This document shows positions 1 through 7,999 of a stretch of 64,000 nt of DNA, piece by piece. The translations under genes and the position numbers were made by a program. The first letter of the stretch is position 1, and each line of letters starts with the position of its first letter. Origin of the DNA: Devosia nitrariae (GTDB lineage Bacteria > Pseudomonadota > Alphaproteobacteria > Rhizobiales > Devosiaceae). The DNA lies in the NCBI RefSeq assembly GCF_030160115.1, contig NZ_BSNS01000024.1, positions 186,001-250,000 on the forward strand, written 5' to 3'. The notes beneath the pieces were generated by a model. The model saw only the letters and a list, made by a program, of their open reading frames with translations, was not told the DNA's origin and made no database searches.

Positions 1-1716
1 CTCGGAGACGCGCAGGTCTTTGATCTCGGCAGTATGGTTGGAAAAGTCCTGCCAGAACTCGCGCAGCACCTGCTTGTAGTCGAGGTCGCCGGCAGAGATC
101 TGGTCGAGCTGCTCTTCGAGCCCGGCGGTGAATCCGTATTCGACGTAGCGGCGGAAGAAGCTCTCGAGGAAGGCGGTGACGATCCGGCCGCGATCCTCGG
201 GCACCAGGGCGCGCTTGTCGAGGCGGACGTAGTCACGATCCTTCAACGTGGCGAGCGTTGCCGCATAGGTCGAGGGGCGGCCGATGCCAAGCTCTTCCAT
301 CTTCTTGATGAGGCTGGCTTCGGTGTAGCGCGCGGGCGGCTGGGTGAAGTGCTGATCGATCAGCACCTCTTCGAGTGCCGGCTTATCGCCGACGGCGAGC
401 GGGGGCAGTTCGCGGCTTTCCTCGTCGTCCTCGTCCGTGTCGGACTTCGCCTCGACGCCATAGAGGGCGAGGAAGCCGGGGAAGGTGACGACGGAGCCGA
501 CGGCGCGCAACTCGATATTACGGCCCGGCACGTTGACCGCGATATCGGCGGTGGTGCGTTCGATCTCGGCCGATTTCATCTGGCTTGCAAGCGTACGGCG
601 CCAGATGAGGCCATAGAGCTTGGCCTGGTCAGGGTCGGCGTTGCGCAGCGTATCCGGATGCCGGAACATGTCCGTCGGTCGGATGGCCTCGTGCGCCTCC
701 TGAGCATTCTTGGCCTTGGTCTGGTAGATGCGGGCCTTCTCGGGCAGGTAATCGGCGCCGAACTCCTTGGTGATGGCGCGGCGGGCCTGGTCGATGCCCT
801 CCGGGGACATCTGCACGGCGTCGGTACGCATATAGGTGATGTGCCCATCCTCATAGAGACGTTGGGCAACCTGCATGGTGCGCGAGGGCGACATGCCGAG
901 GCGCGAGGAGGCGTCCTGCTGCAGGCTCGAGGTGGTGAAGGGGGCGTAAGGATTGCGCTTGGTCGGCTTCTTTTCGACGTTGGCGACGTTGAAATTGCCG
1001 GCCTCGATGATCTGGCGCAGCGCCGTTGCTTCCTCGCCGGTCTTGACGGCAAGCTTGTCGGTCTTCTTGCCGTCGACTGAAAAGAGCCGGGCCTCGAAGC
1101 TCTTGCCCTTTTGGTTGAGGCGGGCGGCGACCGACCAGTATTCCTCGGGCTTGAACCTTTCGATCTCGGCTTCGCGATCGCAGACGAGCCGAAGCGCCAC
1201 CGACTGGACGCGGCCGGCCGAGCGCGAGCCCGGCAACTTCCTCCAGAGGATCGGCGAGAGGGTAAAGCCGACGAGATAGTCGAGCGCACGCCGGGCGAGG
1301 TAGGCATCGACAAGCGGTGCGTCGATCTCGCGCGGATTGGCCATGGCGGCCGTCACTGCGTCCTTGGTGATGGCGTTGAACATCACCCGCTTGACGGGCG
1401 TGTCCTTCTTGATCGCCTTCTTCTGCCTCAGCACATCGAGCAGGTGCCAGGAGATGGCCTCGCCTTCGCGGTCAGGGTCGGTGGCAAGAATCAGTTCGTC
1501 GGCGCCCTTGAGGGCGTTGGCAATGTCGCTGATGCGCTTCCTTGCCGCCGTATCCACCTCCCAGGACATGGCGAAATCTTCTTCGGGACGCACCGAGCCG
1601 TCCTTGGCCGGCAGATCGCGGACATGGCCAAACGAGGCCAGGACTTCATAGTCCTTGCCCAAATATTTGTTGATTGTCTTGGCCTTAGCCGGACTTTCAA
1701 CGACGACGACTTTCAT
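1..1716 (-). CDS. topA: DNA topoisomerase I, 3' end outside window
   Basis: Type IA topoisomerase that relaxes negative supercoils. The first 572 codons are visible; the C-terminal zinc or basic repeats would lie left of base 1. The N-terminal TOPRIM domain starts MKVVVVESPAKAK and carries the acidic motif ATDPDREGEA near residues 108-117. The catalytic region has ITYMRTDAV with the active-site tyrosine at about residue 295, and SAGRVQSVALRL precedes it. The ATG at 1716 is fixed by the universally conserved N-terminus. dprA lies upstream on the same strand with a gap of about 105 bases, the usual topA-dprA order of Alphaproteobacteria. Identity is certain; only the 3' end is missing. Confidence 0.97.
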   Translation of the reverse strand, partial: MKVVVVESPAKAKTINKYLGKDYEVLASFGHVRDLPAKDGSVRPEEDFAMSWEVDTAARKRISDIANALKGADELILATDPDREGEAISWHLLDVLRQKKAIKKDTPVKRVMFNAITKDAVTAAMANPREIDAPLVDAYLARRALDYLVGFTLSPILWRKLPGSRSAGRVQSVALRLVCDREAEIERFKPEEYWSVAARLNQKGKSFEARLFSVDGKKTDKLAVKTGEEATALRQIIEAGNFNVANVEKKPTKRNPYAPFTTSSLQQDASSRLGMSPSRTMQVAQRLYEDGHITYMRTDAVQMSPEGIDQARRAITKEFGADYLPEKARIYQTKAKNAQEAHEAIRPTDMFRHPDTLRNADPDQAKLYGLIWRRTLASQMKSAEIERTTADIAVNVPGRNIELRAVGSVVTFPGFLALYGVEAKSDTDEDDEESRELPPLAVGDKPALEEVLIDQHFTQPPARYTEASLIKKMEELGIGRPSTYAATLATLKDRDYVRLDKRALVPEDRGRIVTAFLESFFRRYVEYGFTAGLEEQLDQISAGDLDYKQVLREFWQDFSNHTAEIKDLRVSE

Positions 1717-1822
1717 GCCAAACCGATCCGCAACACGATTTCAAAATCGCGGGCAACATGGTGAAGGCCAGAGGCGGTGTCAACGGGGAGGGAGATTGCC
1801 GTGTGCAAGCGGCTCGCGCAGA

Positions 1823-2956
1823 TCACTCAAAACGCAGCGCCACCAGCTGGCCGCTTGACCATTCAATCCGGCCGGCGAGATCCAGTTCCAGGAGCAGTGT
1901 CTGGACGGCAGGAACCGCCAGTCCCGTCTGTGCGATGATGTCGTCGACCGGCATCGGCGTCGTGCTCAGCGCCTCGAGGAGACGCGAGCGGTCATCGGCG
2001 GAGGGTGGCGGCAGGTCGATCCTTATGGCCGGAGCGTCAGGTTCCCAGTCGGGATCGAAGAGGGTCGAGCGTGCGGGATCGGCGGTCGACAGGCTCTCGA
2101 TGATATCGGCGGCGCAGGTGATCAACTTGGCGCCCTGCTGGATCAGGGCGTTGCCGCCTTCGGCGCGCGGGTCGAGCGGTGAGCCGGGGACGGCAAAGAC
2201 GTCGCGGTTCTGCTCGAGGGCGAGACGTGCAGTGATCAGCGAGCCCGAGCGCTTGGCGGCTTCCACCACGACGATACCGAGTGAAAGGCCGGAAACCAGC
2301 CGGTTACGCCTTGGGAAGTCACGGGCCCGCGGTTCCCATCCCATCGGCATTTCGGTCAGTAGCGCTCCGCCATTGTCGAGGATCTCCTGGGCGAGCGGGA
2401 TATTCTCGTCGGGATAGATCCTGTCCAACCCGCCGGCAAGGACGGCAACGGTGCCGGTTCGTAAGGACGCGCGATGGGCGCCCGCATCGATGCCGCGGGC
2501 AAGACCTGAGACAACGGTGTAGCCGCGCTCGCCGAGATCGAGGGCGAGGATCTGCGCCATCTTGTGCCCGGCCGACGATGCGTTGCGGGCGCCGACGATG
2601 CCGACCGTGCGCTGCCAATCGAGGTTCTCGCCGCCGGCGATGGTCACCAGCGGCGGGGCGGCGGGAATGAAGCGCAGGTGCGCGGGATAGTCGGCCTCGC
2701 TGCTGGCAACGAGACGGGCGCCTGCCGCCGCGACGGCGGCAAGCTCATCCTCGGCTTCTCCCTGCGAGGGAATACGCACGCTGCGGCCGGTGCCGCGCGT
2801 CAGGCCGGGCAGGGCCTCGAGCGCGGCCTCGGCCGAGCCGAAGCGGCCGAGCAATTGCCGAAAGGTGACGGGACCGACATTGTCGGTGCGCAGAAGGCGC
2901 AGCCAGGCGACGCGTTGCGGCCGGCTCAGCGTGACGCCTCCCAGTGCTGCCTCCAT
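1823..2956 (-). CDS. dprA: DNA-processing protein DprA (Smf)
   Basis: A 377-residue member of the DprA/Smf family, which loads RecA on incoming single-stranded DNA during transformation. Residues 1-60 form a SAM-like helix-hairpin region. The Rossmann-like core runs from about residue 90 to 290 and shows GIVGARNASSAG, VSGLARGIDAGAHRASL, VLAGGLDRIYP, NGGALLTEMP and FPRRNRLVSGLS. The last 60 residues form a DprA-type winged helix (LLEALSTTPMPVDDIIAQTGL). The start codon follows the plsY stop with no gap, so translation is probably coupled in a plsY-dprA-topA transcript. No other natural-competence genes are visible; the cinA-like gene at 32 kb is unlinked. Confidence 0.96.
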   Translation of the reverse strand: MEAALGGVTLSRPQRVAWLRLLRTDNVGPVTFRQLLGRFGSAEAALEALPGLTRGTGRSVRIPSQGEAEDELAAVAAAGARLVASSEADYPAHLRFIPAAPPLVTIAGGENLDWQRTVGIVGARNASSAGHKMAQILALDLGERGYTVVSGLARGIDAGAHRASLRTGTVAVLAGGLDRIYPDENIPLAQEILDNGGALLTEMPMGWEPRARDFPRRNRLVSGLSLGIVVVEAAKRSGSLITARLALEQNRDVFAVPGSPLDPRAEGGNALIQQGAKLITCAADIIESLSTADPARSTLFDPDWEPDAPAIRIDLPPPSADDRSRLLEALSTTPMPVDDIIAQTGLAVPAVQTLLLELDLAGRIEWSSGQLVALRFE

Positions 2957-3568
2957 CTACTCTTCCCCGGCCTTGTTCTCGCTCCCGATCCTGGGCTCAG
3001 TGCCCTTGAGCAGCCGGGCAAGGTTTGCCCGGTGCTGGAAGATCAGCACCAGCGCGATCAGCCCCGAGGTGATGGCGAGAGGTTCTCCGGAGAAAGAGTA
3101 GGCGAAAATGGGCGCGGTGACCGATGCGGTGAGGGCGGCCAGCGATGAGTACTTCTGTGCAAAGGCGATCAGGAGCCAGACGGCGCAGAAGATGAGACCG
3201 ATGGGCCAGTAGAGTGCCAGCAGGACGCCGATAAAGGTCGCCACGCCCTTGCCGCCCTTGAAGTTGAGCCAGACAGGAAAGCAATGGCCGAGGAAGGCGA
3301 ACCCGCCGGCGATCATCGCCGGCAGCTCGCCCCAGAAATAGCGGGCGATGAGCACCGCGAGGGCGGCCTTGCCGGCATCGAGGATGAGCGTTGCGGCCGC
3401 CAGCTTCCGGTCACCGGTGCGCAGCACATTGGTCGCCCCGATATTGCCCGAGCCGATGGCGCGGATGTCGCCGAGGCCGGCCATGCGGGTGAGGATGAGG
3501 CCGAAGGGGATGGATCCCAGCAGATAGCCAAGGAAGACGGCATTAAAGTTGCCGATCTGGAACGTCAT
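2957..3568 (-). CDS. plsY: Glycerol-3-phosphate acyltransferase PlsY
   Basis: Integral membrane acyltransferase that uses acyl-phosphate to acylate glycerol-3-phosphate, the first step of phospholipid synthesis. The 203-residue protein matches family length and carries the three conserved loops: LGSIPFG near the N-terminus, GSGNIGATNVLR, and GHCFPVWLNFKGGKGVAT. About five hydrophobic segments are visible. I chose the ATG at 3568 because it overlaps the pyrC stop as ATGA and gives the canonical N-terminus; the longer open frame upstream only reads through pyrC. Its stop is adjacent to the dprA start. Confidence 0.95.
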   Translation of the reverse strand: MTFQIGNFNAVFLGYLLGSIPFGLILTRMAGLGDIRAIGSGNIGATNVLRTGDRKLAAATLILDAGKAALAVLIARYFWGELPAMIAGGFAFLGHCFPVWLNFKGGKGVATFIGVLLALYWPIGLIFCAVWLLIAFAQKYSSLAALTASVTAPIFAYSFSGEPLAITSGLIALVLIFQHRANLARLLKGTEPRIGSENKAGEE

Positions 3569-4863
3569 GCGAGAGCCTCCTCGCTCATCTCGAAGACGGT
3601 CCTGCCGCCGACGATGGTGCGGATCGCCTTTCCGGCCAGGCGCGCGCCCTCGAACGCCGTGTTGCGCGAGCGCGAGCGCAGCTCGGTTTCCTTGACCTGC
3701 CATGGATAATCGAGATCGACAAGCACGAGGTCGGCGGGCGCGCCCCTGGCGATGCGTCCGGTTTCGAGGCTGAGGATCTGCGCGGGCCGGATGGTCATTG
3801 CGCGAAGGACCGTCATCAGGTCGACCTCGCCACTGTGAACGAGGCGGAGGGCCGCGGCGAGCAGGGTTTCGAGGCCAATGGCGCCGCCCGAGGCCTCGGC
3901 GAAGGGTTGGCGCTTGACTTCAGTGTCCTGCGGATCGTGATCTGAATGGATGGTGTCGATCACGCCCGAGCGCAGGCCCTCGATGATCGCCAGGCGATCA
4001 TCCTCGGAGCGTAGCGGGGGCGCCAGCTTGAAATAAGTCCGGTAGCGGCCGACGTCGTTTTCGTTGAGCGTGAGGTTGTTGATCGAGACGCCGGCGGAGA
4101 TGCGCTCCGATCTGCGCTTGGCCTCGCGCACCAGGGAGATGGAATTGCCCGCCGAAATCTGCGCCGCGTGATATCTGACGCCGGTCAGCAGGGCGAGTTG
4201 CAGGTCGCGGGCGAGAGGAATGGTCTCGGCTTCCACGGGAATACCCCTGAGGCCGAGAACCGTGGCAAAGAGCCCCTCGTTCATCACGCCATCGCCGGTC
4301 AATTCCCTGTCGGAGAGGTGATGGACCACCGGCATGTCGAAATTGGCGGCGTAAGTGAAGGCGGCGCGAATGAGGGCATTCGACTGGATCGACTGCTTGC
4401 CGTCGGTGAAGCAGACCGCACCGGCCTCCTTCAACAGCCCGAACTCGGTGATCTCGGCGCCGCCGACCCCTTTGGTAATGGCGGCGGCCGGCAGGATGTG
4501 CACCTTGGCAGTCGCTTCTGCCCGACGGATGAGGAAGTCGACCAGCGCACCGTCGTCGACGACCGGAGTGGTATCCGGCATCATCACGAAGCTCGTCACG
4601 CCGCCGGCAGCGGCGGCCTCGCCGGCCGAGGCCAGGGTTTCGCGGTATTCCTTGCCGGGTTCGCCGACGAAAACGCGCATATCGATGAGACCGGGGGCGA
4701 GGACAAGGCCCTTGGCATCGATCACCTCGGCGCCGCCGGGTATTCCGGGCGCGTCGGCGAAGTCGAGGTCGGCGATACGGCCACCCTCGACCAGCACCGA
4801 ACCGCTCTGGTCGGTCATCGAAGCCGGATCGACGATGCGGGCATTGCGTATGACGAGGTTCAC
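3565..4863 (-). CDS. pyrC: Dihydroorotase-like protein lacking the zinc HxH motif
   Basis: A 432-residue amidohydrolase of the class I dihydroorotase family, coupled to pyrB by an ATGA overlap at 4860-4863. The fold is recognisable (VIDAKGLVLAPGLID, GGVTSFVMMPDTTPV, DGVMNEG, GAIGLETLLAAALRL). The metal-binding motif normally DxHVHxRxPG reads DMRVFVGEPG at residues 61-70: both zinc histidines become R63 and F65, and the substrate arginine becomes G67. The late motif reads HSDHDPQD rather than TDHAPH. Such proteins are known beside pyrB, for example the inactive PyrC' (PyrX) of Pseudomonas that supports aspartate carbamoyltransferase assembly. The role here is inferred; a catalytic dihydroorotase should exist elsewhere in the genome. 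Confidence 0.9.
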   Translation of the reverse strand: MNLVIRNARIVDPASMTDQSGSVLVEGGRIADLDFADAPGIPGGAEVIDAKGLVLAPGLIDMRVFVGEPGKEYRETLASAGEAAAAGGVTSFVMMPDTTPVVDDGALVDFLIRRAEATAKVHILPAAAITKGVGGAEITEFGLLKEAGAVCFTDGKQSIQSNALIRAAFTYAANFDMPVVHHLSDRELTGDGVMNEGLFATVLGLRGIPVEAETIPLARDLQLALLTGVRYHAAQISAGNSISLVREAKRRSERISAGVSINNLTLNENDVGRYRTYFKLAPPLRSEDDRLAIIEGLRSGVIDTIHSDHDPQDTEVKRQPFAEASGGAIGLETLLAAALRLVHSGEVDLMTVLRAMTIRPAQILSLETGRIARGAPADLVLVDLDYPWQVKETELRSRSRNTAFEGARLAGKAIRTIVGGRTVFEMSEEALA

Positions 4864-5855
4864 TGCGGACCCCCGTTGCTGTCCGGCAGCAGCGCATCGA
4901 GCACGGCCATGCGCACGGCCACGCCCATCTCGACCTGGTCGGTGATGACCGAGCGCGGGCCGTCGGCGATGGCAGGGTCGATCTCGACACCGCGATTCAT
5001 CGGGCCCGGGTGCATGACGATGGCGTCAGGCCTGGCGCTTTTGAGCCTGGCCGCGTCGAGGCCATAGAAGCGGTAGTATTCGCGCACCGAAGGGATCATC
5101 TTACCATTGGCGCGCTCGTGCTGCAGGCGCAGCATCATGACGACGTCGACGTCCTTCAACCCCTCTTCCATGTCGGTGAAGACCTCGGTCGCCAGATGCT
5201 CGATGCCGGCGGGCAGCAGGGTCCTGGGGGCGATCACGCGGGTGCGCACGTTGAGGGCGCCAAGGAGCAGGAGGTTCGAGCGTGCGACGCGCGAATTGGC
5301 GATGTCGCCGCAAATGGCCACTGTCAGCCCGGCAATGCGGCCCTTGTGCTGACGAATCGTCAGCGCGTCGAGAAGAGCTTGCGTTGGATGTTCATGGGCG
5401 CCGTCGCCGGCGTTGACCACCGAGCAGCCGACCTTCTGGGAGAGGAGCTCGACCGCGCCGGCGGCCGAGTGGCGGACGACTATGACGTCCGGACGCATGG
5501 CGTTGAGGGTGGCGGCGGTATCGATCAGCGTCTCGCCCTTGCTGACCGAGGAGGTCTTGACCGACATGTTGACGACGAGAGCGCCAAGCCGCTTGCCGGC
5601 AATCTCGAAGGAAGACTGGGTGCGGGTCGAGGGCTCGAAGAAGAGGTTGATCTGGGTCTTTCCCGACAGTGTCGAGAGCGATTTGCGCTCCTGCCGGGAG
5701 ACCGGAATCATCCGCTCGGCCCGGTCGAGCAGCTCGACGATCTCGTGCTGCTGGAGATCGGCGATCGAAATGAGGTGACGCTGGGAGAATGGCGGAAAGC
5801 CGGCGAGCTGGCCGGGGAGGGCGCCCGAGGCGTTGGCTGGCGAAGACTGGGCCAT
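4860..5855 (-). CDS. pyrB: Aspartate carbamoyltransferase catalytic subunit
   Basis: Condenses carbamoyl phosphate and aspartate in the committed step of pyrimidine synthesis. The 331-residue protein shows the carbamoyl-phosphate loop FFEPSTRTQSSFE, the loop VSKGETLIDT, HPTQALLDALTI and the late motif HPGPMNRGVEI. An N-terminal extension of about 25 residues precedes the conserved FSQRHLISIADL. No pyrI regulatory subunit is adjacent; instead the dihydroorotase-like gene follows with a four-base overlap, as in organisms where the two proteins form a complex. The 141-base gap upstream, towards ruvX, probably holds the promoter of the pyrB-pyrC-plsY-dprA-topA run. Confidence 0.97.
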   Translation of the reverse strand: MAQSSPANASGALPGQLAGFPPFSQRHLISIADLQQHEIVELLDRAERMIPVSRQERKSLSTLSGKTQINLFFEPSTRTQSSFEIAGKRLGALVVNMSVKTSSVSKGETLIDTAATLNAMRPDVIVVRHSAAGAVELLSQKVGCSVVNAGDGAHEHPTQALLDALTIRQHKGRIAGLTVAICGDIANSRVARSNLLLLGALNVRTRVIAPRTLLPAGIEHLATEVFTDMEEGLKDVDVVMMLRLQHERANGKMIPSVREYYRFYGLDAARLKSARPDAIVMHPGPMNRGVEIDPAIADGPRSVITDQVEMGVAVRMAVLDALLPDSNGGPQ

Positions 5856-5996
5856 GCGCTCCGATCCTGATGGATTGCCAGCGGTCTAGCGACTGGTATC
5901 GGTTTTTGCAACCGAGATTGCAGACATCCGCAAGACATCCAACAGACTAATCGCGGCAGGGGCCGGGCGGAGCCTCGGCGAAGGAGTTGCGCGCGG

Positions 5997-6458
5997 CTAT
6001 GGCAGGCGCAGCCGGTCGAGCGCGCCCTGCAGGATGTAGCTGGCGGCCAGCTTATCGACCACCTGGGCGCGGCGGTCCCGGCGCAGGTCGGCCTCGATCA
6101 TCATGCGGGTGACGGCGCTCGTTGAGAGCCGCTCATCCCAGAAGGCGATGGGGATGGCGGTCTTCTGAGCAAGGTTACGGGCGAAGGCGCGGGTCGACTG
6201 CACCCGCGGCCCTTCCGAGCCGTCCATGTTGAGCGGCAGGCCAAGGATGATCGCGACGGCGCCGTTCTCGGCAATAAGCTCAAGGATCCGCTCGGCATCC
6301 TGGGTGAACTTCACGCGCTTGATCGTCTCGAGCGGCGTTGCCGAATAGCGCATGGCATCGGAGATCGCGACGCCGATGGTCTTGGTGCCGAGATCGAGCC
6401 CGAGAATCTTGCCGGTAGCAGGCAGGTCGGCGAGGGGATTGGGAGGAAAGTCGGTCAC
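5997..6458 (-). CDS. ruvX: RuvX / YqgF pre-16S rRNA nuclease
   Basis: RNase H-fold protein of the YqgF family, linked to 5' maturation of pre-16S rRNA and called a putative Holliday junction resolvase. The 153-residue product has the first catalytic aspartate in KILGLDLGTKTIGVAISD (near residue 22), then ILGLPLNMDGSEGPR, FWDERLSTSAV and DKLAASYILQGALD at the C-terminus. I place the start at a GTG at 6458, just before the conserved region; the frame stays open upstream to 6581 but that part would overlap the divergent gene at 6544. It probably shares the short divergent promoter region 6459-6543 with that gene. Confidence 0.88.
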   Translation of the reverse strand: MTDFPPNPLADLPATGKILGLDLGTKTIGVAISDAMRYSATPLETIKRVKFTQDAERILELIAENGAVAIILGLPLNMDGSEGPRVQSTRAFARNLAQKTAIPIAFWDERLSTSAVTRMMIEADLRRDRRAQVVDKLAASYILQGALDRLRLP

Positions 6459-6543
6459 GCTCGCTACGCCACAGTTGAATCGACTTCTGCTTCCTATAGG
6501 TTTCGCACGCGTTGCGACAGTCACCGACACGAGGGCCAAGACA

Positions 6544-7083
6544 ATGAAACTCACCTGGTTCGGCGAGACAGCCATACGCATCTATATCGGCGGGCAGATT
6601 TTCGTTGTCGATCCGCAACTCGCACCCGAGGGCGTGGATCGCGCCGAGCTGACGGCAGGAACCGACCGGGTCCTGCGCCTTGCCGAGGCGGACGAAAACC
6701 TTGCTTCGTTCGACCCGGCCGAATGGCGGCCGCGCAAGGCGCCGCGCGCTATTGACGAGGATCAGGGACCGCTGCCGGTCCATGCCTATCGCATCGGTGG
6801 CGGAGCCATGCTGATCGATGCCGTGGGCGAGCCGGCGCTGGTTCTCGTTGGCGGCGAGGCGCCGAGCTTCGGGCGATGGGCGGATGGTGCGGTCGTCGTG
6901 CTTTTCGGGGGCGGAGAAGCGATGGGGGCGCTGGCCGAGGGATTGCTTGCGGCAGCCCAGCCAAAGCTCGTCGCGCTCGCCGCCGATGAGGCGGCGATCG
7001 ACTTCGTCGTCGCTGCGCTCAAGGAGAATCTCGACGGCACCGGGCTTGTCTCGCTCGAGGCGGGGCTGGCTCTGGAAGTTTGA
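6544..7083 (+). CDS. Metallo-beta-lactamase-like N-terminus without metal motif
   Basis: A 179-residue protein starting MKLTWFGETAIRI...IFVVDPQ, which resembles the first two strands of MBL-fold metal-dependent hydrolases of the YtkL/UlaG type (MKLTWLGH...IDP). The diagnostic HxHxDH motif never appears; after the opening the sequence becomes AEADENLASFDPAEWRPRKAPRAIDEDQ and then a glycine/alanine-rich second half with two predicted strands (ALVLVGGEAPSF, GAVVVLFGGGEAMG). I regard it as a degenerate or shortened relative, not an active hydrolase. The ATG at 6544 fits the homologous start. It is divergent from ruvX and lies 94 bases before gatC. Function unknown. Confidence 0.72.
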   Translation: MKLTWFGETAIRIYIGGQIFVVDPQLAPEGVDRAELTAGTDRVLRLAEADENLASFDPAEWRPRKAPRAIDEDQGPLPVHAYRIGGGAMLIDAVGEPALVLVGGEAPSFGRWADGAVVVLFGGGEAMGALAEGLLAAAQPKLVALAADEAAIDFVVAALKENLDGTGLVSLEAGLALEV

Positions 7084-7177
7084 TGCGTGCCATAAGGCAA
7101 AATCGTTGTCTTTTGTCCGGGTGCATTGCTAAAAGCGCCGGATCAGATGAACTCATCCAGTTTTTTTGGAGCATTTC

Positions 7178-7465
7178 ATGTCGGTCGACGCCGCCACAGT
7201 GAAGCGTATCGGGCGCCTGGCGCGCATTCGCATTGAGGAGAGCGAGGTTCCCGCGTACCAGAATGAGCTCAATGCGATCCTGGGATTTGTTGAACAACTG
7301 GGTGAGGTCGATATTACCGGCGTCGAACCGATGACGTCAGTGACGCCAATGGCTCTGCGACAGCGCGAGGATGCCGTCCGCGACGGTGGCTATCCCGAAA
7401 AGATCGTCGCCAACGCGCCGCTCTCGGAAGACGACTTCTTCATGGTCCCGAAGGTGGTGGAGTAG
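7178..7465 (+). CDS. gatC: Asp/Glu-tRNA amidotransferase subunit C
   Basis: The 95-residue GatC subunit, which clamps GatA to GatB in the complex that converts Glu-tRNA(Gln) or Asp-tRNA(Asn) to the amidated form. Typical features are VKRIGRLARIRIEE near the N-terminus, the central ELNAILGFVEQLGEVDITGVEPM and the C-terminal REDAVRDGGYPEKIVANAP...FFMVPKVVE. The start at 7178 has a GGAG-type ribosome binding site; an in-frame ATG at 7166 is less likely. A GNAT gene sits between gatC and gatA, and gatB is not in the window. Confidence 0.96.
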   Translation: MSVDAATVKRIGRLARIRIEESEVPAYQNELNAILGFVEQLGEVDITGVEPMTSVTPMALRQREDAVRDGGYPEKIVANAPLSEDDFFMVPKVVE

Positions 7466-7468
7466 GCG

Positions 7469-7954
7469 ATGGTCGCAACGGTTGCCATCGAGACGCCCCT
7501 GCAGGACGACGTGCGTCGGCTGGTCGACGCGCTCAACGACCACCTGCTGCCGCTCTCACCGATCGAATTCCAATTCAAGATGACCGTCGAGCAGATGGCG
7601 GGGTCCGATACCACGGTGCTTGTCGCCCGTCTCCAGGACGGCACGGCGGTCGGCATGGGGGCCCTCAAAGTGCACGATGCCGAACTCGGTGAAGTCAAGC
7701 GCATGTTCACCGACCCTTCGGTGCGCGGGCAGCGGGTGGGCGTCAAGATCCTCGAGGCCATCATCGCACTCGCCCGCGATAAGAAACTGCGGCAGCTCAA
7801 GCTCGAAACCGGCGTCGGAGAGGGGTTTGCCGGCGCTCATCGACTCTATACGCGCTACGGCTTTACCGCTTGCGGCGCCTTCCTCGACTATCCCGACAGC
7901 GGCCATTCGGCGTTCTACGAAATGACGCTGACGGTGCCTGCGACCGCGGCCTGA
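7469..7954 (+). CDS. GNAT family N-acetyltransferase
   Basis: A 161-residue acetyltransferase of the GNAT superfamily inserted between gatC and gatA, three bases after the gatC stop. The acetyl-CoA motif A region reads EVKRMFTDPSVRGQRVGVKILEAIIALAR, with R/Q-x-x-G-x-G/A geometry, followed by LKLETGVGEGFAGAHRLYTRYGFTACGAFLDYP, which matches PhnO- and YsnE-like proteins. Substrate cannot be read from the sequence. Close spacing suggests cotranscription with the amidotransferase genes, but nothing implies a role in tRNA amidation. Confidence 0.88.
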   Translation: MVATVAIETPLQDDVRRLVDALNDHLLPLSPIEFQFKMTVEQMAGSDTTVLVARLQDGTAVGMGALKVHDAELGEVKRMFTDPSVRGQRVGVKILEAIIALARDKKLRQLKLETGVGEGFAGAHRLYTRYGFTACGAFLDYPDSGHSAFYEMTLTVPATAA

Positions 7955-7999
7955 GATGATGCCGGCCGGCTGGCCGCGACCAAAGAAAGAGCAGACCTC

